A stretch of DNA of 64,000 bases from DATKWD01 sp963704815 (GTDB lineage Bacteria; Actinomycetota; Acidimicrobiia; Acidimicrobiales; Salinilacustritrichaceae): contig CAVPHU010000001.1 of assembly GCA_963704815.1 (NCBI GenBank), forward strand, positions 434,001 to 498,000. The letters run 5' to 3'. Shown piece after piece: positions 33,638-42,371 of this stretch (within the stretch, counting starts at the first letter, position 1; each line of letters opens with the position of its first letter). Both the position numbers and the translations under genes were made by a program. A model generated the notes under the pieces. That model was given only the letters and a program-made list of their open reading frames with translations. It was not told the origin of the DNA and made no database searches.

Positions 33638-35655
33638 TCGACGCGCCCGTCACCCAGCTCACCGACGAGCAGGAGCGAGCCGTCACCCACGATGGCGGCA
33701 ACCTGCTCATCGTCGCGGGCGCGGGGACGGGCAAGACCGCCACGCTCACCGCCCGGCTCGCTCATCTCGTCGAGTCCGGGGTCGATCCCGAGCGCATCCT
33801 GCTCCTGACGTTCAGTCGTCGGGCGGCCACCGAGCTGATCGATCGGGCCGAGACACTCCTGGGCGGATCACTCGCCAGCCGCTGCTGGGGCGGCACGTTC
33901 CACGCCGTCGCCAACCGCCTGCTGCGCCGCTACGGGTGCGCCATCGGCATCGAACCCGACTTCACCGTGCTCGACCAGGCCGATGCGGCCGACCTGCTGG
34001 CCCTGCTCCGCGACGAGGTGAGCACCCGCCCCGAAGGGACACGCCGGCGGGCCCGCAAGGAACTCCTGGCTCAGGTCCTGAGCCGGGTCGTCAACTCGCG
34101 CACCCCGCTCTCGGAGGTCCTCGACCGGCACTACCCGTGGATCCGCGACGAGCGCGACGAGCTGCGCGAGACCTTCACGGCCTACACCAGTCGGAAACGA
34201 CGTCACCACGTCCTCGACTACGACGACCTCCTGCTGTTCTGGTCGGCGCTCCACTCCACCCCCGGGACCCGATCACTGGTCGCGGGAAAGTTCGACCACG
34301 TGCTCGTCGACGAGTACCAGGACACCAACGCCCTCCAGGCCGACCTGATCGAGGGTCTGGCGCAGGCCGGTGCCGTCATCACCGCCGTCGGCGACGACGC
34401 CCAGTCGATCTACGGGTTCCGTGCGGCAACGGTGCGCAACATCCTCGACTTCGGCGACCGATTCGACGCGGATGTGCTCCAGCTCACCCGCAACCACCGC
34501 TCGACCCCCGAGATCGTCGCCATGACCAATGCGGTCATGGCCGACGCGAGCGAGCGCCACGAGAAGGACCTCGTCGCGATTCGCCCGTCGGGCCCGCTCC
34601 CCGAGCTCGTCATCAGCAGCGACGAGCACCGTCAATCGGTGGCCGTGTGCGAGCGCATCCTCGGTCACGTCGAGCGGGGAACTCCGCTGGTGCGCCAGGC
34701 CGTGCTGTTCCGGACCAGCCACCACAGCGATCTGCTCGAACTCGAGCTCGCCGCCCGCAAGATCCCGTTCGTGAAGTTCGGTGGCCTCCGATTCCTCGAA
34801 GCCGCCCACGTGAAGGACCTGGTCTGCGCGCTCCGGCTCGTGTGCAACCCCGCCGACGAGCTGGCATGGTTTCGCCTGCTGCAGCACCTCGACGGTGTCG
34901 GACCCGCGCGCGCCCGACGGCTGGTGAGTCACCTCGCCACCGAGCGCAACAGCCTCGAGGCCGCGATCGAGCTGGGGATGCTTCCCGAGGAGGCCGTCCC
35001 CGGGGCCACGACACTGCTCGTCGCCCTCGAACAGGCCTCGGCGCCCGAGCTCTCGGCCGCCCCCGCCGCCCAGATCGAATGTGTGCGGAGCTGGCTCGAC
35101 CCGGTCATCGGGACCCGGCACGGCAACGGAGAAGCCCGCATCGCCGATCTCGACCGACTCGAGGATGCCGCGGCCACCAGCGCGTCGCTGTCGGGATTCC
35201 TGACCGAGCTCATCCTCGACCCGCCGGCATCCACCGGCGACCTCGCAGGCCCGCCTCATCTCGACGACGACCATCTGACCCTCAGCACCATCCATTCGGC
35301 CAAGGGCGGCGAGTGGGACGTCGTGCAGGTCATCCACCTCGCCGACGGGAACCTGCCCAGCGACCTGGCCACCGGCTCACCCGAGGAAGTCGACGAGGAG
35401 CGGCGCCTGCTCTACGTGGCCCTCACCCGAGCCCGCGACCACCTCCATGCCCATGTGCCCCTCCGGTATCACCATCGCCCCCGCCGCCGCGACGACGCCC
35501 ACGGATACGCCCAGTTGAGCCGCTTCCTGACCGACGAGGTCCGCCGCCACGTCCACGAAGTCGCCGATCGGGTGCCCGAGAGCCCATCGGCACCGCCGGT
35601 GGCCGTCGATGCCATCGCCGAGGTCGACCACCTCGTGACTGCGCTGTTCGACTGA
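33631..35655 (+). CDS. UvrD/PcrA-like superfamily 1 DNA helicase, SOS-regulated
   Basis: A 674-residue 3'-5' DNA helicase used in nucleotide excision or recombination repair. Helicase motifs are in order: Q-motif LTDEQERAV, Walker A GAGTGKT (residues 30-36), TFSRRAA (Ia), FDHVLVDEYQDTN (II, near residue 227), GDDAQSIYGFR (III), HRSTPEIV (IV), LSTIHSAKGGEWD (V) and LLYVALTRARDHL (VI). It is slightly shorter than UvrD (~720 aa) and has no nuclease domain. The start codon lies within a LexA box and behind a leaderless -10, so induction by DNA damage is likely. It stands alone, with no nuclease partner next to it. Confidence 0.9.
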   Translation: MFVDAPVTQLTDEQERAVTHDGGNLLIVAGAGTGKTATLTARLAHLVESGVDPERILLLTFSRRAATELIDRAETLLGGSLASRCWGGTFHAVANRLLRRYGCAIGIEPDFTVLDQADAADLLALLRDEVSTRPEGTRRRARKELLAQVLSRVVNSRTPLSEVLDRHYPWIRDERDELRETFTAYTSRKRRHHVLDYDDLLLFWSALHSTPGTRSLVAGKFDHVLVDEYQDTNALQADLIEGLAQAGAVITAVGDDAQSIYGFRAATVRNILDFGDRFDADVLQLTRNHRSTPEIVAMTNAVMADASERHEKDLVAIRPSGPLPELVISSDEHRQSVAVCERILGHVERGTPLVRQAVLFRTSHHSDLLELELAARKIPFVKFGGLRFLEAAHVKDLVCALRLVCNPADELAWFRLLQHLDGVGPARARRLVSHLATERNSLEAAIELGMLPEEAVPGATTLLVALEQASAPELSAAPAAQIECVRSWLDPVIGTRHGNGEARIADLDRLEDAAATSASLSGFLTELILDPPASTGDLAGPPHLDDDHLTLSTIHSAKGGEWDVVQVIHLADGNLPSDLATGSPEEVDEERRLLYVALTRARDHLHAHVPLRYHHRPRRRDDAHGYAQLSRFLTDEVRRHVHEVADRVPESPSAPPVAVDAIAEVDHLVTALFD

Positions 35656-35682
35656 CCGCGGACGGACCGCGCCGTGCGGCGA

Positions 35683-35916
35683 TCAGGCCGTCGGGATGAC
35701 CGAACGGTCGGCGATCCAGACGTGATGGCACGCCGGGCAGACCATCTCGACGGTCCCCCGCACGAGATCGACCAGTTCGGGGAACCCGATGCAGCTGCAC
35801 TTCTCGCAGTTGACCCCAGGCTCTGGCGCCTCATCCCCCTCTGTGGCACGCACCGCAGCGGCGCCTTCACCGAGGCGCTCGCGGCGGGCTCGATCGAGGG
35901 CTTCGGACAACGTCAC
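35683..35916 (-). CDS. Small zinc-ribbon protein, hypothetical
   Basis: A 77-residue protein with an N-terminal basic, helical part (SEALDRARRERLGEGAAAVR) and a C-terminal zinc ribbon made of CEKCSC and CPACHHVWI pairs. No enzymatic motif is visible. It may bind nucleic acid or a protein partner. GTG 35916 is chosen because a near-consensus promoter (GTGACG-N17-TATACT) places the transcript start on that codon. A longer start at 35952 would lie upstream of the promoter. It converges with the helicase gene, 27 bp apart. Confidence 0.65.
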   Translation of the reverse strand: MTLSEALDRARRERLGEGAAAVRATEGDEAPEPGVNCEKCSCIGFPELVDLVRGTVEMVCPACHHVWIADRSVIPTA

Positions 35917-35923
35917 AGCGCGA

Positions 35924-35952
35924 AGTATAGGCCATGCGACCCATGCCGTCAC
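35924..35952 (-). promoter_or_regulatory. Promoter of the zinc-ribbon gene
   Basis: Minus strand: -35 GTGACG (35952-35947), 17-bp spacer, -10 TATACT (35929-35924), 7 nt before GTG 35916. One of the few sites here with both hexamers; the same GTGACG -35 recurs at 49064-49069. Confidence 0.6.
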
Positions 35953-35989
35953 CAGGTCATCGCGAGCTCCCAGCTAGCCTGCGCGGGAC

Positions 35990-37099
35990 ATGGCTGACGG
36001 ACCCGGGACACCCCGGCGCGACGAGCGGAAGGTGTTCATTCCTGCGCCCGACGTCCCACCGGCGGCGACGCCGTCCGGTGGCGCCGGTGCCCCGCGCCCC
36101 GCGCCGCCGAAGGCGCGGACGCCGGCACCGGGTGCGCCGCCCCCCTCCAAGGCGAAGAAGCCGCGAACCGGCACACGGAAGCGGTGGCCGCTCGTGCTCC
36201 TCGGCATCACCCTCAGCTTCGTCCTGCTCGCCCTCGGTGGCCTGCTGTGGGCCAACTGGAAGTTCAGCCAGATCGAACGAGTCGAGGTCTCCTCGGCCCT
36301 CGGCGGCGGCACCGGCACCAACTACCTGTTCGTCGGAAGCGACAGCCGCGAGGGCGTCGATCCCGACGACCCGAATGCCGGTGCCCTCGCCCCCGTCGAC
36401 GGCCAGCGATCCGACACCCTGCTGGTCCTGCGCACGAGCGACGACAACGGCGCCATGTTGTCGATCCCGCGCGATCTGTTCGTCACCATCGCCGACACCG
36501 GGGAACAGCAACGGATCAATGCCGCCTACAACGGCGGTCCGGAGCGTCTGGTGAACACCATCCGCGACAACCTGGGCATCCCCATCCATCGCTACGTCGA
36601 GGTCGACTTCGTCAGCTTCGCCGGCCTGGTCGACGCCGTCGGCGGCATCACCATCGACTTCCCCTTCCCCGCCCGCGATCCCAAGTCCGGCCTCCTCGTC
36701 ACCAGTGCCGGGCCCCAGCAACTCGACGGTTCGCAGGCGCTCGCGTTCGTGCGGAGCCGGAACTACATCGAGACCATCGACGGGGTCGAACGCACCGACC
36801 CCACCGCCGACCTCGGTCGGGTCCAGCGACAGCAGCAGTTCCTCCGGGCGGTGCTCGACGAGGTCGGTTCGGTGCGCAATCCGTTCGAGCTCGTGAGCAT
36901 CGCCAACAGCCTCGTCGGCGGGCTCCGCATCGACGACGAGATGACCCTGTTCGACGCGCTCGGTCTGCTGCGCCGGATGAGCAGCCTCGATCCCGAACCG
37001 CAGACGCTCCCCACCACGCCGTTCCGCACCTCCGGGGGTGCGGCCGTCCTCGACCTGAACCGCGACGAAGCCGAGCCGATCCTCCAGCAGTTCCGCTGA
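35990..37099 (+). CDS. LytR-CpsA-Psr (LCP) family cell-wall ligase
   Basis: A 369-residue membrane enzyme that moves polymers such as teichoic acid or arabinogalactan from lipid carriers to peptidoglycan. A cytoplasmic Pro/Ala-rich tail (~60 aa) precedes one membrane helix (WPLVLLGITLSFVLLALGG, residues ~66-85). The extracellular LCP domain has VGSDSREG, QRSDTLLVLR, LSIPRDLFV, INAAYNGGP, VEVDFVSFAGLVDAVGG and LAFVRSR. These hold the Arg/Asp residues that bind the pyrophosphate lipid. The end has no LytR_C domain. A leaderless -10 TAGCCT (35975-35980) lies 9 nt before the ATG. It may serve the glycan made by the operon at the left edge. Confidence 0.9.
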   Translation: MADGPGTPRRDERKVFIPAPDVPPAATPSGGAGAPRPAPPKARTPAPGAPPPSKAKKPRTGTRKRWPLVLLGITLSFVLLALGGLLWANWKFSQIERVEVSSALGGGTGTNYLFVGSDSREGVDPDDPNAGALAPVDGQRSDTLLVLRTSDDNGAMLSIPRDLFVTIADTGEQQRINAAYNGGPERLVNTIRDNLGIPIHRYVEVDFVSFAGLVDAVGGITIDFPFPARDPKSGLLVTSAGPQQLDGSQALAFVRSRNYIETIDGVERTDPTADLGRVQRQQQFLRAVLDEVGSVRNPFELVSIANSLVGGLRIDDEMTLFDALGLLRRMSSLDPEPQTLPTTPFRTSGGAAVLDLNRDEAEPILQQFR

Positions 37100-37137
37100 G
37101 GACGCACCGAGGGTCCGAGGTCGCGAGGCCGACCCCG

Positions 37138-38547
37138 TCAGGCGGGCGCGAAGTCGACGGTCCGCGCGTCGGTGTCGACGCTCACGACCCGGACGTCGAG
37201 CTGCTGGCCGAGGTCGCCCACCTGGCCCGGAAGCGGCCCGATCACCGGTGGCTCCCGGAACTGGAGAACGGTCGTGTCCTTGCGATGGTCGACGACCGTG
37301 GCGGTCAGCACGTCGCCCACCCGGCTCTCGAGCACGACACTCTCGACGTAGTCGACCACGGCGCGCTCGAGTGCGCCGGCCCGCGAGCCCGAACGACCCA
37401 TGATCGCGGGCAGGTCGTCCATCCGCTCACTCACCCAGCTCGGAATCGTGCTGCCTGCATGGAGCGCGAGACAGATCTCCGTCGTGTACCGGTCGACGAG
37501 CCGCCGCAGCGGTGCCGTGACGTGGGCATACGCACCGCCGATGGCCGCATGCCCGGCCGCGGGTGGCGTGCCGTCGCGGAACGCGACGTAGCCGGCGCCA
37601 CGGAACAGGCGGGCGGCCTGGACCAGCAGCGCAGCCTGCTCGGGTGTGGACGCTCCGAGGTGGCTGAGCACCTCACTCGGCGTCGCACCGTCGGGCCACG
37701 ACAGTTCGAGTGCGGCTGCGGTCCGACGGAGCCGATCGACCACCTCGTCGGAGGCCGGCGGCAGGGTGCGCAGCACGCCCACTCCTCCAGCCGCCATGAG
37801 ACGAGCGGCGGCCATGCCGGTGAGCAGCGAGAGCTCGGCGTTCCAGTGCTCGACCGCGAGGGGCTCCCGGTAGCGCAGCCGGTAGGCCCCGTCGCCGGTC
37901 TGTTCGACGTCCTGATCGGGCAGTTGGAGATGCACGGCACCTCGGTCGAGTCCCCGTGCGAGCCGGTTCGCACCCACTTCGCCGAGTCGGACGAAGAGCG
38001 GCTCACCGGCGGCATGGCGTCGCTGCGCGTCCTCGTAGGTGAGCTGGGCGCGGCTCATCACCCGAGCTCGCTCGACGCTCACCTCCTCCAGATCGCCGTC
38101 GCTCCCGAGATCGAGGGTCCACAGCACGGCGGGGCGCTCGACTCCCGGGAGGAGGCTGGCGGTGCCCTCACTCAGCGGTGTCGGGTGCAGTGGCGAGCGA
38201 TGATCGGGGCTGTAGAGCGTCATCCCCCGCTCGTGGGCCGCCTGATCGACGAGGGAGTCCGGCGGCACGAAGGTGGCCACGTCGGCGATGGCGTAGAAGA
38301 CGCGATGACCCGACTCGCGAGCCTCGATGAAGAAGGCCTGGTCGAGGTCCATCGATCCGGCCGGGTCGACGGTCACGAACGGGATGTCCAGCCGATCGAC
38401 GCCTCGATGCCGGGGCACGAGCCTGCGTGCCTCGCTCTCCACATCGGCAGGGAAGCCGGCAGGGACGTCGATCTCGGCCCGAATCTTCCCGAACCCGGCT
38501 TCGAGCCGTGGTCCCGAGAGGTGGAGCTTCCGGTGAGGGACGAGCAT
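37138..38547 (-). CDS. RNase II-family (RNB domain) exoribonuclease
   Basis: A 469-residue 3'-5' exoribonuclease. The RNB active-site segment is VDPAGSMDLDQAFF (metal-binding Asp residues), preceded by the RIDIPFVT-like RLDIPFVTVDP and followed by the YAIADVATFV strand. The C-terminal part has AYAHVTAPLRRLVDRYT (the conserved RNA-contact Arg/Tyr) and a short S1-like OB fold. No N-terminal cold-shock domains are visible, which is a compact form seen in actinobacteria. It is fourth in an operon with a flavodoxin, a glycosyltransferase and a zinc-ribbon protein. It converges with the LCP gene. Confidence 0.88.
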   Translation of the reverse strand: MLVPHRKLHLSGPRLEAGFGKIRAEIDVPAGFPADVESEARRLVPRHRGVDRLDIPFVTVDPAGSMDLDQAFFIEARESGHRVFYAIADVATFVPPDSLVDQAAHERGMTLYSPDHRSPLHPTPLSEGTASLLPGVERPAVLWTLDLGSDGDLEEVSVERARVMSRAQLTYEDAQRRHAAGEPLFVRLGEVGANRLARGLDRGAVHLQLPDQDVEQTGDGAYRLRYREPLAVEHWNAELSLLTGMAAARLMAAGGVGVLRTLPPASDEVVDRLRRTAAALELSWPDGATPSEVLSHLGASTPEQAALLVQAARLFRGAGYVAFRDGTPPAAGHAAIGGAYAHVTAPLRRLVDRYTTEICLALHAGSTIPSWVSERMDDLPAIMGRSGSRAGALERAVVDYVESVVLESRVGDVLTATVVDHRKDTTVLQFREPPVIGPLPGQVGDLGQQLDVRVVSVDTDARTVDFAPA

Positions 38548-38589
38548 GCCGGGCGAGGGTACCGGCGCCGACCCCGGGCGAAGGCGACC

Positions 38590-38766
38590 TCAGTCCTTGG
38601 TCGCGACCGCGTTCGGGGTGACGTTCATCTTCGGCTCGTACTCGGCCGCCTGCACGTCGCGTTGCTCACCCCCGAGGGTCGCCAGCAACTCGGTTCGGCA
38701 CGACGGGCACGGCCCGTAGAACTCCTCGTCGACGGTCTGGTGGCAGCGCGGGCAGTCGAAGGGCAT
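38590..38766 (-). CDS. 58-residue zinc-ribbon protein
   Basis: A short gene with a clear product of 58 residues. The N-terminal MPFDCPRCHQTVDEEFYGPC and the following PSCRTELL give a four-Cys zinc ribbon (CPRC and CPSC). The tail is acidic and ends NAVATKD. It lies 11 bp after the glycosyltransferase and 42 bp before the RNase gene, in the same operon. Function unknown. The conserved two-CxxC design suggests a nucleic-acid or protein contact, possibly with the adjacent ribonuclease (inference from position only). Confidence 0.65.
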   Translation of the reverse strand: MPFDCPRCHQTVDEEFYGPCPSCRTELLATLGGEQRDVQAAEYEPKMNVTPNAVATKD

Positions 38767-38777
38767 CGACGGCGACG

Positions 38778-39983
38778 CTACCCGTCGGCCTCGACGGCTT
38801 CGGCGATCCGGTCGTGGATGTCGGGCACCGCACTGCGGACCCGGGCCCAGCTGGGCATGAACGGCGTGTCGAGCGGGTCGACGAGGAACTGGTCGCCGGC
38901 CTGGGACACCGCCCGGGCGAACACGTCGACCACCTCGATCTCGGCGTGCCGGTCGTAGCGGAGACCGTTCATCACCGCGTCGTCGTGGTAGCGATCGACC
39001 AGTTCGAGCGCAGCACGCTGGTAGGTGGCGCGAAGGGTGCGGAAGTGATCGGTCGAGAGCACCCTGCCCTCCAGCGCGAGACGTTTGACGACGGCCTTGG
39101 TGAGGTCGATGGCCATCTTGTGCAGCCCGCTGGACGGGTCGTCGCCCGAGACCGGCTGGTGCTTGTGGTCATAGAACCCGGCCATCTCGACCTGACAGAC
39201 CTGACCCGCACGATGGTTTCGGTAGATCTCGCCGAGCATGCCGATCTCGAGGCCCCAGTCGGCCGGCACCCGGATCGCCAGCAGGGCCTCGGACCGAATG
39301 CACACCTCGCCGGCGAGCGGGTAGCGGAAGCTCTCCAGGAAGTCGAGGAACGGGGCCTCGCCGACCATCGTCTGCAGTGATCGGAGCAGCGGTGCGACGA
39401 GGAGTCGCGTGACCCGTCCGTGCATGCGCTCGGCGTCCGCCCGCACGTAGAAGCCCTTCGAGAACACATAGCCGAACGTGGGATGGACCACCGGGTACAC
39501 CAGGCGGGCCAGCATCTCGCGCGAGTAGTCGATGACATCGGCGTCCTGGAGCACGATGGCGCCAGGGTCGGGCCGACCGAGGACATAGCCGAGGCACCAC
39601 CACACGTTGCGCCCCTTGCCCGGCTGCGCCGGGTTGATCCGCTCGTTCCGGAGCTCGGCCTCGACGGCCCGGAGGTTCGGGCCGTCCTGCCAGAGGACGT
39701 GATGCTCCTGCGGCAGGGCCGAGAAGAACGCCTTGGCCCGTGTGTGGTCGTCAGCGTCGGCTCGGTCGAGGCCGATCACCACCCGATCGACGTAGTGGGC
39801 CTTTCCGACCTCGTCGACGATGCGTCGCAGCGCCGGCCCGTCCATCTCACTGGCGAGACACGGGATGACCAACGTCACCCGCCTCAGCCGGGTCCACTCG
39901 TCGAGCTCGGCCTCGAGGTCGGTGAGCTTGCGGTCGGTGAACCGGTGGAGGGTGGCGATGTCGCCGTGTTGCGCGAAGTCCAC
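38778..39983 (-). CDS. Glycosyltransferase, GT81-like (glucosyl-3-phosphoglycerate synthase-like)
   Basis: A 401-residue soluble GT-A glycosyltransferase. TLVIPCLASEMDG starts the nucleotide-binding fold, AQPGKGRNVWWCLGYVL is the NDP-sugar segment typical of this family, and IVLQDADVID holds the DxD-type metal motif. Later landmarks are SKGFYVRAD and GLEIGMLGEIYRN. Members make glucosyl- or mannosyl-3-phosphoglycerate, precursors of compatible solutes or of polymethylated polysaccharides. The exact sugar and acceptor are not certain. The start is GTG 39983, 21 bp after the flavodoxin stop. A second sugar-phosphatase step is not encoded nearby. Confidence 0.6.
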   Translation of the reverse strand: MDFAQHGDIATLHRFTDRKLTDLEAELDEWTRLRRVTLVIPCLASEMDGPALRRIVDEVGKAHYVDRVVIGLDRADADDHTRAKAFFSALPQEHHVLWQDGPNLRAVEAELRNERINPAQPGKGRNVWWCLGYVLGRPDPGAIVLQDADVIDYSREMLARLVYPVVHPTFGYVFSKGFYVRADAERMHGRVTRLLVAPLLRSLQTMVGEAPFLDFLESFRYPLAGEVCIRSEALLAIRVPADWGLEIGMLGEIYRNHRAGQVCQVEMAGFYDHKHQPVSGDDPSSGLHKMAIDLTKAVVKRLALEGRVLSTDHFRTLRATYQRAALELVDRYHDDAVMNGLRYDRHAEIEVVDVFARAVSQAGDQFLVDPLDTPFMPSWARVRSAVPDIHDRIAEAVEADG

Positions 39984-40004
39984 GATGCGGCGCCGAGCGC
40001 CCCT

Positions 40005-40427
40005 TCAGACCGAGACGGCCGCGGCGAGCCGGTCGACGAAGAGTGCTGAGCGCTCTTCGAGCCGGTCGCGGCGGATGGTCATCCCCCCGATGACGTCGCC
40101 ACCCCGCTCCTCGACGATGGCCTGGATCTTCTCGAGCGTCTTGCCGGGTGCCAGGGCGTAGGTGCAGTAGACGGCTGCCTGCTTGCCCGTGATGGTGGGC
40201 ATGTGCTTGAGCCGACCGGCGCGTCCCGGACGCTGCCCGAACAAGAAGATGCCGTCGGTCCACGAACCGACCACCACGAGGTCGGCCCGGGAGAGCACCT
40301 CGAGGTCGATGCGCATGATGTCGAACGCAGCAGCGTCGGCACCCCGCTCGCGCAGGCCCGAGGCGATGAGTTCGCCCGCCTGGGCGGTGTTTCCGGTGAG
40401 GCTCTCGAAGATCACGGCGGCACGCAC
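40005..40427 (-). CDS. Flavodoxin-family protein
   Basis: A 140-residue flavodoxin-like FMN electron carrier. The phosphate-binding loop is FESLTGNTAQAGELI near residue 6 (T/S-x-T-G-N-T), and VVVGSWTDGIFLFGQRP contributes the isoalloxazine loops. It is slightly short and has Gly/Thr-rich loops as in MioC-like proteins. Donor and acceptor partners are not evident. The GTG 40427 start is 7 nt after a -10 (TAGAAA), so it is leaderless. It opens a four-gene operon with a GT81-like enzyme, a zinc ribbon and an RNB exonuclease, an unusual mix. Confidence 0.75.
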   Translation of the reverse strand: MRAAVIFESLTGNTAQAGELIASGLRERGADAAAFDIMRIDLEVLSRADLVVVGSWTDGIFLFGQRPGRAGRLKHMPTITGKQAAVYCTYALAPGKTLEKIQAIVEERGGDVIGGMTIRRDRLEERSALFVDRLAAAVSV

Positions 40428-40434
40428 GGCATCG

Positions 40435-40454
40435 TTTCTAGCACCAGGTAGGGT
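40435..40454. promoter_or_regulatory. Divergent leaderless promoters (flavodoxin operon / aldo-keto reductase)
   Basis: Minus -10 TAGAAA (40440-40435), 7 nt before GTG 40427. Plus -10 TAGGGT (40449-40454), 7 nt before ATG 40462. The two hexamers are 8 bp apart in a 34-bp intergenic space, with no Shine-Dalgarno on either side. Confidence 0.5.
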
Positions 40455-40461
40455 CCGCGCC

Positions 40462-41424
40462 ATGCAAATGCCCTATCGCCGCCTCGGCCGTTCCGGTCTC
40501 AAGGTCAGCCTCCTCTCGTTCGGTTCGTGGGTCACCTTCGACACCCAGCTCGACACCGGTCTCGCCCTCGACTGCATGACCGCGGCCCGCGACGGCGGAG
40601 TGAACTTCTTCGACAACGCCGAGGCCTATGCCGGAGGCAAGTCCGAGGAGATCATGGGTCGGGTCTTCTCCGACACCGGGTGGGATCGCCACAGCTACGT
40701 CGTGTCGTCGAAGTACTTCTGGGGCATCCACGACGATGTGAACATGCGGGGCACCCTCAACCGCAAGTACCTGATGCAGGCCGTCGACGCCACGCTCGAG
40801 CGCATGCACCTCGACTTCCTCGACCTCGTGTTCTGTCACCGGGCCGACCCCGAGACGCCGATCGAGGAGACCGTGCGGGCCATGCACGACCTCATCACGT
40901 CGGGCAAGGCGCTCTACTGGGGCACCTCGGAGTGGACCGCGGACGAGATCCGTGCGGCATGGGAGATCGCCGAGCGCCATCACCTCCACAAGCCGGTCAT
41001 GGAGCAACCGCAGTACAACCTGCTCGCCCGCCGCCGGGTCGAGAAGGAGTACGCCCGGCTGTACGAGGACATCGGCCTCGGGCTCACCACGTGGAGCCCG
41101 CTGGCCTCGGGAGTGCTCACCGGCAAGTACCTCGACGGCATCCCCGAGGGCAGCCGTGGCGCACTCGAAGGCTACGAGTGGTTGGCCAACTCGCTCACCG
41201 ACGAACAAGCGAACGCCAAGGTCCGCCGGCTGGTCGAGGTGGCCGACCGACTCGGGGTGAGCGCAGCCCAGCTCTCCATCGCATGGGTCGCCAAGAACCC
41301 CAACGTCTCGACCGTCATCCTCGGAGCCAGCAGCGTCGACCAGGTCAACGAGAATCTCGGCGCCCTCGATGCCCTCGACAAGCTCGACGACGGCGTGATG
41401 ACCGAGTTGGCCGAGATCTTCTGA
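40462..41424 (+). CDS. Aldo/keto reductase (Kv-beta-like, AKR6/YghZ type)
   Basis: NADPH-dependent TIM-barrel reductase of 320 residues. The catalytic tetrad is visible: Asp in GVNFFDNAEAY, the following Tyr, Lys in VVSSKYFWG and His in LVFCHRADP. ILGASSVDQVNENL near the end binds the 2'-phosphate. The subfamily resembles the voltage-gated potassium channel beta subunits and the E. coli YghZ/IolS reductases that reduce small aldehydes. No K+ channel is adjacent, so an aldehyde-detoxification role is the safer reading. It starts at ATG 40462 behind a leaderless promoter. Confidence 0.9.
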   Translation: MQMPYRRLGRSGLKVSLLSFGSWVTFDTQLDTGLALDCMTAARDGGVNFFDNAEAYAGGKSEEIMGRVFSDTGWDRHSYVVSSKYFWGIHDDVNMRGTLNRKYLMQAVDATLERMHLDFLDLVFCHRADPETPIEETVRAMHDLITSGKALYWGTSEWTADEIRAAWEIAERHHLHKPVMEQPQYNLLARRRVEKEYARLYEDIGLGLTTWSPLASGVLTGKYLDGIPEGSRGALEGYEWLANSLTDEQANAKVRRLVEVADRLGVSAAQLSIAWVAKNPNVSTVILGASSVDQVNENLGALDALDKLDDGVMTELAEIF

Positions 41425-41449
41425 GGCGTCAGGCCCGGCCGGTCACCGG

Positions 41450-42319
41450 TCAGCCCTCGCCGAAGATGCGAAGTGCGTTCTCGCGGAGGAACTTCGGCCA
41501 CACGTCGTCGTTCAACTCGAGCTCGTCCAACTCGGCGAACGTGCGGTCGAGCGACAGGCCGGCCGGGTAGTAGCCGGCGAAGACGAACTTGTCGGCACCG
41601 CGGGTGTTGGCGTAGTCGAGGATGGCCTGCGGGTAGTGCTTCGGGGCGAACGCCGACGGCGAGTAGTGCAGGTTGGGCCACTTGATCATCAGCTTCACCA
41701 TCAGCTCCTCCCACGGCTCGCACCCGTGGCGGGCCACGATGCGGAGTTCGGGGAAGAACCAGCAGACCTCGTCGAAGTGGCCCACGTACTGGCAGTCCAT
41801 CGGGACCCGCGGGCCGGGAACACCGGCGTTGAGGAAGATCGGGATGTCGAGCTCGACGCACTTCGCGTAGATCGGGTACATCTTCTTGTCGTTGATCGGG
41901 ACCTGGGGCAGGAGCCCGGCCGGGAAGATGTGGACGCCACGCACGCCGTGTTCGCGTACCGCGACCTCGAGGTCGCGGATGCCGTCCATGCCGCGGTTCG
42001 GGTCGACGCTGGTGAGCCGGAAGAACCGGTCCGGATACTCAGCGGCCATCTTGTGGCCGTGCGCGTCGTCGCGGAAGCCCACCGCACCGATGTCGATCCC
42101 GACCCGGTCCATCTCGCTGATCAGGTGCTCGACCGGGTCACCGACGTCCTCGATCTCGGGCACGCCCTTGAACATGTAGCCGGCCGGGAACTTGTCGACG
42201 TCGGGGAGGTTGCCGCCGACGTAGCCGCGGGCGATCTCCTTGTAGGCCGTCGTCAGGTACTCCTTCACGGGCAGGCCGATCATGGTGTCGATCACACCGA
42301 TGTCGCGGGGCATGGGCAC
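41450..42319 (-). CDS. Amidohydrolase_2 family metal-dependent hydrolase
   Basis: A 289-residue TIM-barrel hydrolase of the amidohydrolase_2 (ACMSD-like) family. DTMIGLPV near the start takes the place of the usual HxH, so the N-terminal metal site is atypical. FRLTSVDPNRGMDG, VRGVHIFPA, VARHGCEPWEELM (His) and KFVFAGYYPAGLSLD (conserved Asp) mark the barrel strands. Members decarboxylate or hydrolyse aromatic acids, but the missing N-terminal His pair makes the activity doubtful. GTG 42319 is chosen because GGAGG lies 9 nt before it. ATG 42313 is the alternative. It converges with the aldo/keto reductase gene. Confidence 0.75.
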   Translation of the reverse strand: MPMPRDIGVIDTMIGLPVKEYLTTAYKEIARGYVGGNLPDVDKFPAGYMFKGVPEIEDVGDPVEHLISEMDRVGIDIGAVGFRDDAHGHKMAAEYPDRFFRLTSVDPNRGMDGIRDLEVAVREHGVRGVHIFPAGLLPQVPINDKKMYPIYAKCVELDIPIFLNAGVPGPRVPMDCQYVGHFDEVCWFFPELRIVARHGCEPWEELMVKLMIKWPNLHYSPSAFAPKHYPQAILDYANTRGADKFVFAGYYPAGLSLDRTFAELDELELNDDVWPKFLRENALRIFGEG

Positions 42320-42356
42320 AGTGGGAGTCCTCCGGAGTCTCTGACGGGGCGTCGGA

Positions 42357-42371
42357 TAACTTACGGCGATG
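42357..42371 (+). promoter_or_regulatory. Leaderless -10 element of the SDR gene
   Basis: TAACTT (42357-42362), 6 nt before ATG 42369. No Shine-Dalgarno. It lies 37 bp from the divergent amidohydrolase start. Confidence 0.5.

Noticed and set aside
36184..38958. A 924-codon open frame on the plus strand
   Set aside because: It crosses the LCP gene, in another frame, and runs antisense to the RNase gene. It is Arg/Pro/His-rich with no motif, while the true genes there have clear domains. It is a high-GC shadow.
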